Source of the DNA: Hydrangea macrophylla
Lineage: Eukaryota > Streptophyta > Magnoliopsida > Cornales > Hydrangeaceae
Assembly (NCBI GenBank): GCA_033977485.1
Contig: CM066987.1
Span: 50,843,033-50,907,032 of the forward strand
Length of the DNA stretch: 64,000 nt
Reading direction: 5' to 3'
Shown: one piece after another, positions 43,507-55,297 of the stretch
Position numbering within the stretch: the stretch's first letter is position 1
How the letters are laid out: the number at the start of each line of letters is the position of its first letter
Translations under genes and position numbers: made by a program
Notes under the pieces: model-generated
What the model saw: the letters and a program-made list of their open reading frames with translations, nothing else
Told to the model about the DNA's origin: nothing
Databases searched by the model: none

Positions 43507-45165
43507 GTTTTATTTTCATTTCCAAATGATGTAAAGCGTGTTTTGAGAAGTTAGAACTATTAACTTCAACTTGGAAAATTTGGAATGGTCGAGAAGGTTG
43601 TAATAAGTCATAAAACTCTTTCTGGTTATGTTGTAATGAATCCGAAAGTGATATGGAGAGATCAAGACAAAATCAGCAAGGCCAACAAGGAAAGAGAAAT
43701 CACGAGGGTAATGACTGGAGCTATAGTGGATCTTTCAAGAGGTCGTTTGCAAGGGGTTCAAATTCTAGTTTAATGGGTTCAGAAACCGGCAAGTAATATA
43801 CAGTTATGTCCACTGTGCAACCGACCACACACTGGCTGATGCTTTATGACAAATTTCTTGAACAATCTCAAGGAGCTAATAGTGCAAGTGCTACACCGGA
43901 TATGAGAGGCAAGTGCTACGATTGTGGAATGTTTGGACATAAATCCAAGGAGTGCCCGAGGAAACGCCCACAACAAGGAGCTATTTCTATAGCTTCTAGT
44001 GGTTTAAAGCCTAGACAGACCAACAATGGGGGACAAAGGATGGAGCAACGTCAAGGAAGGTCATTCCAGATGAACCCAGGAGATATGGCTGCTTCGGAGA
44101 CAGTGGTCTCAGGTATGGTGCTTGTATGTTCACACTTAGCACGCATACTTGTTGACTCAGGATCTACGTATTCATTTGTATCGCATGATTTTGTTGAACA
44201 TTTGAATGTTAGATCGGCACCGTTAGGATATGAATTATCTGTTGTTGTACCCCTTAGTAAGCCAAAAGTGACGTCTACGGTGTATAAGAACTGTGAGATC
44301 CAACTAGGTGAGAAGCGGATGACTGTAGATCTTATACCGATTGTGATGAACCACTTCGATGTCATACCAGGGATGGATTGGTTAACCCTTAACCAAGCCA
44401 CGATAGATTGTAAATGGAAAGAAGTTAATTTCCAATCACCGGTAAACGGAAGCTTTTGTTTTCAATGGAGTGGGGTTACACCGCCACCTATTTGATTTCG
44501 GCTATCCGAGCAGGTAGATTGTTGAAAAAGGGATGTCAAGGATTTCCATGTTCAGTAACTGATATGTTGACGACCGAAGTTCAAGTAGAGGATATTCCAG
44601 TGGTACGAGAATACCCAGATGTATTTCACGACGACCTACTAGATGTTCTTATTGAGAAGGAGATTGAGTTTACCATTGAGATAATGCCAGACTCAAGGTC
44701 AGTATCGAAAGCAACGTATAGAATGGCACCCGTGGAATTAAAAGAGCTAAAAATCCAACTACAAGAATTACTTGACAAAGTTTTTATCTGACCTAGCATA
44801 TCACCGTGGGGAGCTCCAGTATTGTTCGTAAAGAAGAAGGAAGGTTCAATGAGAATGTGTGTAGACTATCGAGAACTAAACAAGTTGACAATTAAGAATA
44901 AGTATCCATTGTCGAGAATTGACGATCTATTTGATCAACTTCGTGGGGCACAAGTATTTTCAAAAATTGATTTAAGATCGGGTAATCATCAGTTGAAAGT
45001 GAAAGCGGAAGATGTAGAGAAGACAACTTTCAGAACGCACTACGGACACTATGAGTTTTTAGTCATGCCATTTGGAGTTACAAATGTACCAACCGCGTTC
45101 ATGGATCTTATGAACCAAGTCTTCAAGGACTACTTAGAGATGGAACGTTTGGAGTTAGATGTGAT
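43507..45165 (+). pseudogene. gag-protease-RT remnant of an older chromovirus
   Basis: A Gln-rich gag linker (about 43640-43790) is followed by the zinc knuckle CYDCGMFGHKSKEC, protease LVDSGSTYSFVS (near 44155) and VIPGMDWLTLNQATIDC. After a frameshift near 44460 come EYPDVFHDDL and RMAPVELKELK, then a TGA at 44789-44791. RT follows: [34 protein letters not shown] and [20 protein letters not shown]. It breaks off before the catalytic YIDD box. The missing N-terminal gag and PBS, with the LTR fragment 32625-33037 on the other side of the young insertion, show a deleted element. Confidence 0.88.
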
Positions 45166-45199
45166 TTACTTGACTTTTCGGAGATTATTTTGTTGATGT

Positions 45200-45422
45200 A
45201 TATTAAGATTGTTGCATTCATATGTTGAACATTCCAATCGATTGGGAAAACTATCCAATCGATTGGGGTCCTAATAGCAATCGATTGGGAAAAAGCCCAA
45301 TTAATTGGAACTTCGTCTTCTCTAACAGAAAAACAGTCCAACATATATAAACGTAGAGGGATGTATTAACTACGTCTAATCTTCATTAAAACTTGTAAAA
45401 ACATCAACTAAAGGGGACCAAG
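45200..45422 (-). repeat. old LTR of the same family as the young chromovirus, part 1
   Basis: On the minus strand CTTGGT..TTGATGTT...TTTTAATGAAGA, CGTTTATATATGTTG and GAGAAGACGAAGT followed by CAATCGATTG copies matches 33635-33760 of the young LTR (same order, ~70% by eye). Palindromes are at 45235, 45256, 45278 and, decayed, 45298. It continues at 47181 after a solo-LTR insertion. Confidence 0.75.
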
Positions 45423-47180
45423 TGCAACACCCATACTCGAAAAAAAAAAAGGTTAATGATCATTTTAATATGCATTAATTTATATAATTAGTGTATAAAA
45501 TGGGTTACGGGGAGGCTTTGGACTCGCCTGTGAAAAGTGTTCAGTGAAGAACTTAAGAATTCTGGGGGTGTAAATTGAAAGAGGGAGAAATGAGGGGTTG
45601 ACACATCATGCATGAGGATGCATGTGTGTCAAGAGTATGATAACTCTCAATTAAAACAGATTGGAAGAGAGAGAGAGAGTGAGAGAGAGAGCCGGAGAGA
45701 GAAACGAGGCTCCGATGCCGTTTATTCGCCGTTCCATCGCCACCGTTCATCCAATTCGCGAACCTAAGCCATATTCGAACTTCTGGAGGTGAGACGATCC
45801 TTTACATATCTTTTAATTTTGTTTTAATTGTCAAATTTTAGTGACCTGTTTTAATCGGTGACTCACAATTTACCGAACTCATGTAGGATTTACTCCAAAG
45901 AGAGAATTGGACTAAGATTTGATAAAATTCAGCATTTTCTTAACTTAATTTGGGTAGAACTCAGCTAAGGTGGGTTTTCTAACTAAAATCTTGATGTGGT
46001 TATGTCATGTGCTTCAATTGCTAATTAGAGATTATAAATTCTGCAATTTGTAACTTAACTCATGTTAGAATTGCCAATTTCATGTTAATTATGTGTGCAA
46101 TTAACATGTTTATGTGGCTATGTGCTTATGTGTGTTAAGTGGTCAATGAATAATTGGGATTAATTGTTCATTGTGGTGAAATAAGGGAGGAGAAGGAGAA
46201 GAAACGGTTTTAGAACGGTAGTCCAAGGAATAGACGTGACCGCGGGGCCATGGGAAAAGTCATCGGGTCTAACTGAACAATTAACCTAATTATTCTACGA
46301 TTATGTATGCTTAAATGCTTAAAATTACTACATTATACATGTCCATATCATTTAGGCACATTAGTTAATTCACTAAGCGTAATGCTTAAGAAAATCGTTT
46401 TCCTATATCTGTTGTGGTACATAACAACCACTGCAGGTTCTGAGCAAGGCTCGGAAAGGAGGTGATGTGTGTGTCGGGATTGGGGGCAAACTTGGGAGTT
46501 GATGGTTATGTTTTAAACTTAGTTGAACATGTACTTGTTGTTTAGGAAAGTTCTTCTTGAACTTAAGTTGTAATATGTTAACTTTTGTAAAATTAAAACC
46601 TTGTGAATAATGTGATTTTTTTAGAACGGCTGGTATTGTCGTTTTATGTAAATTATGACTTGTGATCTTGTAAATTGGTTAGTTTGATAACTTGGGAATG
46701 TTTAGATAGACTTATGATGTTTTTAATGAAGTTTGGGCATATTTTGGTTTAAGTTGGTGCCTTGAAATTTGCTTAGAAATGCTTGCTGAAAGTGCTGCAG
46801 AAGGTTCTGCTGGTGTAAACTAGTCAACTGGGTCGGGCGTACAGTCGATTGGACCACCCTGTCCACAGGTTGAACCCTCTGCAATTGGCACCTTCAGTCG
46901 ACCAAACCCATGTTCAATCGACCGGACCCCTCAAAGTTCAGTCGACCGGACCAGACAATCGGCTGGGCGAGGGCATTCTCAGAACTAAGCTCTCTGTGTC
47001 TTGCATTTCTAGTCGACTGCGTCCCCAATCAGTCGACTAGATCTGGCTGTTCAAATGAAAATGTTTTATTATGTGTTTAATGGAATATTTCTTGAAATAC
47101 ACGTTAATAATTGATCTTCTAGGGTGGATAATCCTTTGTTACACAGTCCTAATCCGCGCGTGGCGGAATGGGGTGTGATA
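45423..47180 (+). mobile_element. solo LTR (chromovirus, sister family of 49608-51763)
   Basis: Starts TGCAACACCC and ends GGGGTGTGATA (terminal CA decayed to TA). Flanks are CCAAG (45418-45422) and CAAAG (47181-47185), one mismatch. The homologous uninterrupted LTR at 33 kb confirms the empty-site sequence. 1758 bp. It has a TATA-like stretch near 45480, a GA-rich leader (45663-45700), a splice donor GGAG|GTGAG (45789) and a decayed palindrome array (46821-47039). Confidence 0.8.
46821..47039 (+). promoter_or_regulatory. decayed palindrome-pair array in the solo LTR
   Basis: Variants of CAGTCGACTG: TAGTCAACTG 46821 and CAGTCGATTG 46842; CAGTCGACCA 46895 and CAATCGACCG 46915; CAGTCGACCG 46939 and CAATCGGCTG 46956; TAGTCGACTG 47010 and CAGTCGACTA 47030. 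Pair spacings are 21, 20, 17 and 20 bp. Confidence 0.75.
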
Positions 47181-47640
47181 CAAAGTGAGTTAGGACTCAC
47201 CTAGTGTGTGTGGAGGGTGTGTTTGGCTACCGCTTCAAAGCTTTATCTCTCTTCTTCTCTTTCTCTTTCATTCTTTGTCTCCTCTGTCTCTTTCTCTCTT
47301 CTTCTGTTCTTCTTTCCTTCTTCTTTTTCTCTTCTCTTTTGCTCTGTCCAAAGAGTGTGTGTGTATGTGTGGTGTATATATGTATATATGTGAATGTATA
47401 TATGTGTATATAGATATATGTCACACACACTCTCTCTCTCTCTCTCAAACAAACTGTCTAACGAGGCACAAGGCCAAGAATGAACTCATATATATAAAGA
47501 AATAGAGTGTCACACGTCAGAACACGAGCAAACTTGAAAACTAAGTCTCTGCATACGGCAATTGATTGGGACCAGTGGTAATCGATTGGCTTAAGATATT
47601 TTATGGCAAAAGATTGGATAAGAGGGCAATCGATTGACAT
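47181..47640 (-). repeat. old LTR of the young chromovirus family, part 2
   Basis: On the minus strand this reads, in order, a decayed palindrome array (CAATCGATTG at 47627, variants at 47607, 47579 and 47559), a TATA box (TTTATATATA, about 47490), GA repeats, a TATA/TGTG microsatellite, a GAAGAA-rich leader and GGTGAGTCCTAACTCACTTTG. It matches 33235-33640 of the young LTR feature by feature. The two long ORFs on each strand are microsatellite artefacts. Confidence 0.78.
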
Positions 47641-47765
47641 AGGGACACATCATGGATTCAGGTCGTGATTGCAGCAAAACTTAGAAGAAACAAGACTTTC
47701 CCATATTTGGAAAAAACTTAAGTTACACTATTGTAATGTGCTTGCTATACCATACCTAATTTTTA
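47641..47765. other. short unassigned junction
   Basis: AT-rich, between the truncated old LTR and the next MITE. No motif recognised. Confidence 0.4.
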
Positions 47766-48290
47766 ATACTTAACCCCTAATTTTGGGGTTAACTGCCTAT
47801 GTGAGGTTAATTTTGACACTTGAACTCTCCTATGTGAGGCCTATTTCAATACTTAATCCTCATGTGAGTCTATTTTGAGAGTATATTGCTCCCTTCGTTC
47901 CAAAATACGTGTCCACCTTTTATTTTTTGGATGTTCCAAAATAAGTGCCCATTTTTAAAAGTCAAGTACAACTTTTACATAAACGTCCCATAATATCCTT
48001 ACAATAAAGACAAATCACATTTATGTGTGGTCAAAAAATGACTACAAAAGTTAAACACCTATCACATTAAGGATAAAATAGAAAAGTTTTGATCTAATGC
48101 AAAAAAATGAATACAATATATATTTCTTAAACAATGTGCAAACTTATAATGGACACTTATTTTGGAACGGAGGGGAGTAGTATTTTCACTTTTGTCCAAA
48201 ACACAAGGGGGTTAAGTGTCTACTTTTGAACCACAGGGGATAAAGTAGAAATGGGCCTAACCACATAGAGGTAAAATGTAATTAACCCAT
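47766..48290. mobile_element. MITE-like repeat of a GTAATTAACCC family, copy 1, split by a Stowaway MITE
   Basis: The left part CTAATTTTGGGGTTAACTG ... ACTTGAACTCTCCT and the right part AAGTGTCTACTTTTGAACC ... GGGCCTAACCACATAG and TGTAATTAACCC are shared with 48812-49037. The Stowaway copy 47889-48177 sits inside. Confidence 0.6.
47889..48177. mobile_element. Stowaway-like MITE
   Basis: CTCCCTTCGTTCCAAAATACG at the left and inverted CTCCCCTCCGTTCCAAAATA at the right. TA follows the right end (48178-48179), but the left TA is 3 bases away. 289 bp, non-coding. Confidence 0.75.
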
Positions 48291-48811
48291 AAAAATAATA
48301 TAACTATATAATATACAAAATACCGCCGAAAAATACGTACATAAAATTTAAAAATATTTTCCTCTGTATCGCACGAGTTTTGATTCTTAGTATTACCATA
48401 ATTCCACTTAGTTATCAAAGTAGGAATGTTTTAGGAAACCACTTACTTTTATTTGACCTATAAGATAAAAGTTTAAATTGAAAACATACTACCATTTAAA
48501 CTCAATACATATGGGATATGTATTATGTGGCACATACAGATAAATAAATGTGTCAAATACAATTTATCCCCTTGGTTGGACTCATTTTCACTTTACCCCC
48601 TGCTTCAAAAGTGGCCACTAACCTTTGTAGTTTTGGACTAAAGTGAAACTGCTAACTTTTTTCACAAAATTGATGAAAATTCTATAATTGGCCAAAAAAA
48701 CTTAACTTAGCCCCCTCCGTGAGGATAATCTTGGGGTTAATCCCCTATGTGGAGATAATGCTGCCATTTGACCAGTCAAGTGAGGCTAGTTTTTTTACTC
48801 CTAATCCTTTT
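48291..48811. other. AT-rich DNA with further decayed pieces of the same MITE family
   Basis: Words such as TTTATCCCCTTGGTTGGACTC, GGGGTTAATCCCCTATGTGG and TTTGGACTAAAGTGAAACT resemble the flanking MITE-like copies. No gene. Confidence 0.4.
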
Positions 48812-49037
48812 GGGGGACTAATTTTGGGGCTGTCTACCTATCTGAGGGTTAACTTTGACACTTAAACTCTCCTCTGTGGGGCTAATTATAACACAAAATA
48901 TATGTGTGACTGTTTTGAGAGAAACCTTAGTAATTCTATTTTAGTACAAAATCACTAGTGAATTAAGTGTCAAATTTTAAACTACAGAAAATAATGTGTA
49001 AATAAGCCTAACCAAAAGGGTAAAAGTAATTAACCCT
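48812..49037. mobile_element. MITE-like repeat, copy 2
   Basis: CTAATTTTGGGGCTGTCTACC ... CTTTGACACTTAAACTCTCCT and AATTAAGTGTCAAATTTTAA ... AAGTAATTAACCCT parallel copy 1 without the Stowaway insertion. Confidence 0.55.
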
Positions 49038-49061
49038 AAATAAATATTGAAAATACGTTTT

Positions 49062-49228
49062 CTCACCCAAAAAATAGTTCAGCAATACTCACCCAAGTAT
49101 CCCATTGGCCAATGCAGTAGGACCCAGGATTAAACACAGGATTAAACAATGATGTTTAATCCATGGATCCCATTACATTGGCCAATGAGATGTTTGAGTG
49201 AACATTGGTGAAACATTTTTTGGGTGAG
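49062..49228. mobile_element. foldback MITE
   Basis: A perfect 14-bp terminal inverted repeat (CTCACCCAAAAAAT) with long imperfect arms: CATTGGCCAATG appears as CCATTGGCCAATGC and ACATTGGCCAATGA. The core is GGATTAAACA..TGTTTAATCC. 167 bp, non-coding. Confidence 0.75.
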
Positions 49229-49607
49229 CAAAAATGTTCTTATAAATATTATCTTACAAAGAGAGAGAAGTGGGTTTGCTTGAATTTGTTTGGTAACCGA
49301 AGAGGTCAAAGGGGGCTGGGTGTGCTTTTTGGCAAAAAACCAAATGTGATTTTCTTTTTAAATTGAGAGATAATATGGACGGCAATAATGATGCTCTATC
49401 ATCATCCAATGGCTGCGATTGGTTTGGGTGTATAAACATCCAAACCGCCCAAACATACCAAAGTGGGTGCCTAATAGCAAGGGCAATTTGTTAGCAAATA
49501 CAAAATCTCGAGGGAGGTCAGTGTCATGACAGAAACCTCATATGTTTGGCAATTGTACTGGCAGCCCGAATTTGCATTTGATAAAAAAAAAAAATTAAGA
49601 TTTATAC
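49229..49607. other. AT-rich flank, nothing assigned
   Basis: No gene. It ends in TATAC (49603-49607), the duplication of the next solo LTR. Confidence 0.4.
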
Positions 49608-51763
49608 TGTCACACCCGTCCCAGAAAATGCATTCATTTTAAAATGCATATTTGAATTGTGAGAATTATTAATGTTGATTAATAATTGAGGAATTGGTTG
49701 ACCATGGTCAACGAAGGGTGTCAAGTGAGGACACGGTGATTCGATATCCATTGAGGCATTCATAAGAATTAAATGACATTTATGTGATTAAAAGTTATTT
49801 GAAATATCTGGTATTTTATGAATAGTAATTTACCTGTGTAGTATAATTTCTGGTAGTTTTGATCTGGTCTTAGATCATTTTTTGAATACTGTGGTGAGAA
49901 CGTGAGTGACACGTTATATAAAAGGTAGGTTGTGTAGAGATTTCACTGAATTTAGTTTTCGGACGTGATTTTGGACCCAAACGAGACTTAGTCAAAAACT
50001 TTTGAAAATTTTAATTTTCACTCGTAAAGGCCTAAAATGGATGTGTGCGACGTTTCAGGATTTAATTAGAAGTTTTGAGAAACTGGTGGGGAGGTAAACC
50101 TAATTTCCCGAAAGTTGCCTATATATATATAGATGAGGATGAGATTGAAATCTCATCCAAACCCACAAATATCTAGAGAGAGGACAGAGAAGGGAGATTT
50201 GGTTGCCACGGGCTTTGCGACGACAAACGGCGACCGTTCGTCCGTCAGTTTTCAACCAAATTCTAGATTTGAACTCGTGGAGGTAAGACCTACGTTTTGA
50301 TACTACTTAGGCCACGTTTGGCAAAGTTTTTCTGAAAAGTTAATTTTAAGAATCTGGGAAAAACATGTCTATACTTGTAGGAATCGTTTAAGATCGGAGA
50401 TCTAACGTTTATTTGGTCTTCTTGTACTTCTCCTGAAGTTTGAGAGCTATAACTCGAGGTATGAATTCCGAACCTATGTAATATAGACAATTTTGGATGT
50501 TTTAGATGTTTTGTATGATTTGTGATCCGGGCAAACTTATGTGTTAAATTAAGCCCGTTAAATTTAGTGAGTACGTATAGAAAAGCACGGTGACATGATT
50601 ATGTGAGTATGCTAAATGTCTATGTGGGTCAAATGGGAGTTTGATATAATTTTACGCCGGTGCACGCCTCTCGATGTTTGAGAGTTTACAGTAGTGACGA
50701 CTACTTGCTTGGTGTGGGAAGTGGCCAACCAGAGCAGATGAATGCAATGGTTGAGTGATTCTTGGCTAACCATTGGCATCGCGGTTTAAGATTTAAGACT
50801 TGCCGATATACTAGGTGAATGCGTATCTCTCTCCCCGGAGACTAAATTATGTGATTTAGATATTTAAAACATGAATTGCCCATATGCATTTGTTTAGAAT
50901 TGTACGCTCAGCATATAGCTGAGCAGTGGAGACTTCCTCCATTGCAGGTGAAAAGAAAAAGGGCAAGAAGAAGCGTGAGGAGTAAGGCCGAGGAACGCCA
51001 GGCAAAAACACTTGTATATGCTTTTGTTTTAAATCCTAAACTTGTAATAAGGATTTGGTTTTTCGTAATATGTTGTAATAAGAACTTTAGTTTTAGATGT
51101 TGTAATTGAAGCCTATAATTATGTTTTAAATGTTAAAATCAGTTGTGGTTGTATTGGTGTTGGAATTAAGAAGCATGAGTTGTTAGTAATTTCAACACAG
51201 GGCTGCCAGCAGGGGAGCAGTCGACTGGACCCTGGGTCAGTCGACTGGATCCCGTGTGGTTGAGACTCTGTAAGTGAATAGTAGGAGAAGCAGTCGACTG
51301 AACCCTTGAGCAGTCGACTGAACCACTGTAGGTTTTGGCTACTGCTTCTATTAATAGAAAAGCAGTCGACTGGGTCCCTCAGATCAGTCGACTGGGCCCC
51401 TTTTGATAATGGTACATTTTGGTTCTGGATAACCCAGTCGACTGGGCAGTCGACTGGACCTCTGTTGAGGATTTAGGATTTTAGTTTCTGCTGGACACAG
51501 TCGACTGGACAGCCGACTGGGCAGTCGACTGAGCCTCTGTATTTTGAAATGGATTTTTGTGGACACTTTCAATTGAACAAAATTCTTCCTAACTCTGATT
51601 TCAATGGATTTTACAACTCAGAGGGGAATGTTTCCTAAGTTTTAAACTACCAGGGTTGTTTTAAAGAAGTTCTTTCCGCTGCGTATTATTAGATGATGTT
51701 TGGATGAGCCTTGGTGGCGTGCCACGTGTCCTATTTCCACGCGTAGTGGGATGGGTCGTGACA
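49608..51763 (+). mobile_element. solo LTR of a chromovirus
   Basis: TGTCACACCC to GGGTCGTGACA, flanked by perfect TATAC duplications (49603-49607 and 51764-51768). 2156 bp. Recombination between two LTRs has removed the interior. It has a TATA-like TATATATATATAG (50120), a splice donor GGAG|GTAAG (50283), a region shared with 32625-33037 and a perfect CAGTCGACTG array near the 3' end. Confidence 0.92.
51218..51531 (+). promoter_or_regulatory. CAGTCGACTG palindrome-pair array in the solo LTR
   Basis: Perfect copies start at 51218, 51238, 51291, 51311, 51363, 51385, 51435, 51447, 51498 and 51522, with one variant CAGCCGACTG at 51510. Early pairs are 20, 20 and 22 bp apart and repeat every 72-73 bp; later copies are 12 bp apart. 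Confidence 0.92.
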
Positions 51764-52327
51764 TATACATCAAATTTGATGGACAATTGGAGATGCGGTC
51801 AAGATCCCAAACTGCACAGCTTGGGTGCAGTATCTTGGTAGCGCCTGCATGGCATTGATAGGATCACACAATAATTTTTTTTTATAATTTTAATAATGAA
51901 AAAAAAAAAAAAAAAAAAAAAACAAAAACGCTCGTCTCAACACCACATAAACGCTACGACAGGATATCCGGCCGAGTATCCCACCCAGTAAACACCCGCA
52001 CCCATATCCTTTACACTAAAAGCAAGAGATCATTTTGTAACTACTCTGTTTTGGTGATAGAAACACTGATAATGACAACACAGCTGTGATAGAACTCCAA
52101 GTTGTACAGTATCATTTTGCATTTCCTAGGTGAAAGGTTCCATTTTCTGACAAAAAAGCCAAAAAAAGTCGCGGGTCTACCTAGTCTATAGACTTACCCT
52201 TCTTTCTTTCTTTTCTCTGTTTAGTGATTTATCTCTTTCGTCCCAATTCATGGATTATTTTTGTTTTTTTTGGGAATGATGAGTACACATCATTTGGGAC
52301 ACCAGTTTATCTATTACTCTCTTTATA
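51764..52327. other. intergenic DNA with a poly-A run
   Basis: A run (about 51899-51922) within AT-rich DNA. TTTCGTCCCAATTCATGG near 52237 resembles a decayed Stowaway end. No gene. Confidence 0.4.
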
Positions 52328-52579
52328 CTTTCTCTGTCCCATTTTATGTGTCCATTTTGGGGAATTCAACTATTTAAGGGGACAAAAAAAATTTACCCCT
52401 ATTTTTTACAATTGCCCATAATCATTACACTTTATTTTTTTATTTTATTTTAGTATTGATTGCAAGGAAGGATAGTTTGGGAAACTAAGTAAAATTTGCA
52501 TACTAATTTAAGAAAGTGGACAACAATTTCGGGACATCTCAAAAAGAAAAGATGGACACATAAAATGGGACGGAGGGAG
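52328..52579. mobile_element. Stowaway-like MITE
   Basis: CTTTCTCTGTCCCATTTTATG at the left and inverted CTCCCTCCGTCCCATTTTATG at the right, with TA on both sides (52326-52327 and 52580-52581). 252 bp. Confidence 0.85.
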
Positions 52580-52822
52580 TATTATTTTGTAAGTTCTATA
52601 TTTTAATTTTAGGATATCTTAAAATTAATGTCTTTTTTTTAAGTTGTACAATTTTTATTTATTTTTTAAAACTATTACTTTTTGAAATCTACATCAACAC
52701 AAAATTAAAAAGTTGTGATGATTAGGTATAATTGTGAAAAAGTAGTAATATTGTAGATTATTTTTATCCCCTTAATAAGTTGAGTTATTAAAGATGGACT
52801 CACAAAATAGAACAGAGGAAGT
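52580..52822. mobile_element. truncated Stowaway-like end
   Basis: The right end inverted reads CTTCCTCTGTTCTATTTTGTG, a diverged Stowaway terminus followed by TA. Its left end may be the decayed copy near 52237, which would nest 52328-52579 inside it. Confidence 0.4.
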
Positions 52823-55258
52823 ACACACTTTAATTGATGCACAGTCATGCACTTGTTGCAATCTATGACTACGTAGCTGTGGATACCGGAAGTGGACCAC
52901 TTCTCTCTTGTTTGAGATTGTTTTGAAATTGATTTTGACTTGGATCAAAGAAAAGAAAATAGTCTGTTGAAAACAGATACAGAGTCGCCACTTGGTCTTT
53001 AAGGAACCAAGAAACCTAATTTTGACTCACCCAAGCGGATAAGGGCACCGGCCCTTCATAACCAAAGAACTTGGTTCGGGGTTTTGGTACGAGTGAGGAA
53101 GGAGCCTTTGTCGCGACTAAAACACCCTCAACTCGCCCCGTCTCTCGACGGGCCTCAATTAGCATCCAAATAATCATCTTATACTATATTTGGTTCGACA
53201 ATTAATACTATTGTAGTATATTACATCACATAAGAAAACTTGAAATTGGAAGATCAAAAGATAAGATATCATTCATAAGATCTAAGCCAAATATCATACA
53301 ATGTAAAGTGAAAATCACACAAATAAACCTAGGAAAAATCGTCTAATCATATATCAATTAATAAAGTTTCCTAATCTAAAAGGGGCATGAATTGTTATTG
53401 AAACAAATAACCAAAGAAATAAAAAAAAAAGTGCTTAGCAAGGCTAGAATGATGCATGTTATTCTTTGATAAAAGAAGACCTCTCAATCCCCGGGACGGA
53501 TGAGAAAGGATGAATAGATCAAAGGGGAAGCATGAACGAGTGATCGAGTTCATTCCTTATAATCTCCTTAGATTAAGAGTTATAAAAACCCCAAATCTTG
53601 CATGAATGCAATGCATGTATCTAAGATGTGCAAAGGTTGTAGTGTGTTTTGTGTACATGGATTTCTAGAATGACTTAGAAGTCTAAAATGTGTGTGAATG
53701 AATGAATTAAATTAACATGGGGTGTGTACAAATGTAGTATGAACTACTTCCTAAGATATGAACTAATTTGGAATGCATATAAGCATCAAATCAAAGAATG
53801 AAAGTTAAAGTATACTTGCTGTGAATAGTGGACAGAACAGTAGCATGATCTTTTGGAATTTGAAAAGAGGGGTTAGGAATGTTTTCAATGCATGATTTTT
53901 TATGGAGATGTTCCTTATTGTGTCTAGAACACAACCCAAAAATCCAATCTTGAATAACTATCACAGATTGAGAGAAATTACACAAACAATAGAGGTCACT
54001 CAGAAACAGAGTTCGTATTGTCGTCTGAAATGTTGAAAAATCTTAGAAAATGAAAACTAATGATCTAGAGGCCCATTTTATACAGAGAGTTCCCTAAGAC
54101 ATTGCAATTTAAGGGAAAAATAAGTTAGGACCACCCCTTTTGGAAAAGTTTTCTGTAAAAGAGGTCGTAAGTTGACCTAGCTGCTGTGTTAGCAAAAAAC
54201 AGAATGTTTGGAAGGAATGTTGGGACCCAAATGGACCATTTCTAAGTACTTCCAAGTCAAACCAAAAATCATGGGTGTTCTCCAATGAGTTAGGAAGACT
54301 TTCCAAGTGGCCTTGTATCCATATGTTGAGTATTGTGTTCTAGAAAAATCTTTGAACTCAACTCACTCACTGTTTTGACTCATTGTTTTGAAGATTTTGG
54401 AGAAAACAAAGTTTTGTTTCTTGAAACCAAATGAGAGGGATTGAGAGGGGTTTTGAAATAGATGTTTTGAAAACATGTTTTCAACACTCAATAAGGATTA
54501 TAGCCACTTAGAATGTCAACATTAAACTCATCATCAAGAACCTCCAAGATTGTTGGAGAGATTTATTTTTATTTTTGGGCATAACTTCAATACATTCCAA
54601 GAATACCTTGGAAGTATTGAGGTTATGATCATCATCTATCAAACATGTTTTTGAGGTCAAGAGCTACTATCCATAAGGATTCACTCACCCCAAACTTCAT
54701 GTCATCACTTAGATGATGATGAACTAGTAAGTAAATAAAGAAAAGAAAAAGAAATGAGATAAGGAGAGATGAACATATATATAATCAAGCAAGTAGATGA
54801 TAATCAATAGATGATATTCATGAAGCATGAGACTTGTAGATTGGTGTATCACTCATATGTAATGACACTAGACATGGAAGAAGCTTCCACACTCTTGAAT
54901 GCTCACTAAAATGGTGGTTGGGAGTATTGAATGTTGAAGTAAATGGAAGTAATGAAGTAAAAACAAAGTTAGAAACTCACTTTTGTTTTGAAAAATCAAA
55001 GAAGAAAGCTTCTTTTCTCTCCACTCTAACCTTATCTCTACACTTTCTCTCCCAAACTTTCTCTAAACTTGCATTTGACTCCCCCCAAAATGAAGAGCAA
55101 TGGGGGGTTTAAATAGGCCAATTTGGGGTGGTTTTGGGATTTTAGAAGTACTCCCATTGGTCCCAAACAACTGTGAACATAAAACTATGTCGTTTTGGCT
55201 TTCAATTAATCAAATTGGACCCCCAAAAAAATTACAAAAATGGACTCTGCGAGGTTTG

Positions 55259-55297
55259 AGTGCCGCGGCGGCACTGGGCCAGTGCCGCGGCGGCACT
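55259..55297. repeat. duplicated GC-rich near-palindrome in the LTR
   Basis: AGTGCCGCGGCGGCACT occurs twice (55259-55275 and 55281-55297) separated by GGGCC. Each is self-complementary except at the centre. Strikingly CpG-rich in an AT-rich LTR. Confidence 0.85.

Noticed and set aside
33141..51531. ATCGAT and GTCGAC runs as ClaI/SalI cloning linkers or assembly artefacts
   Set aside because: They lie at homologous positions in several LTRs, with regular spacing and graded decay, which linkers would not show.
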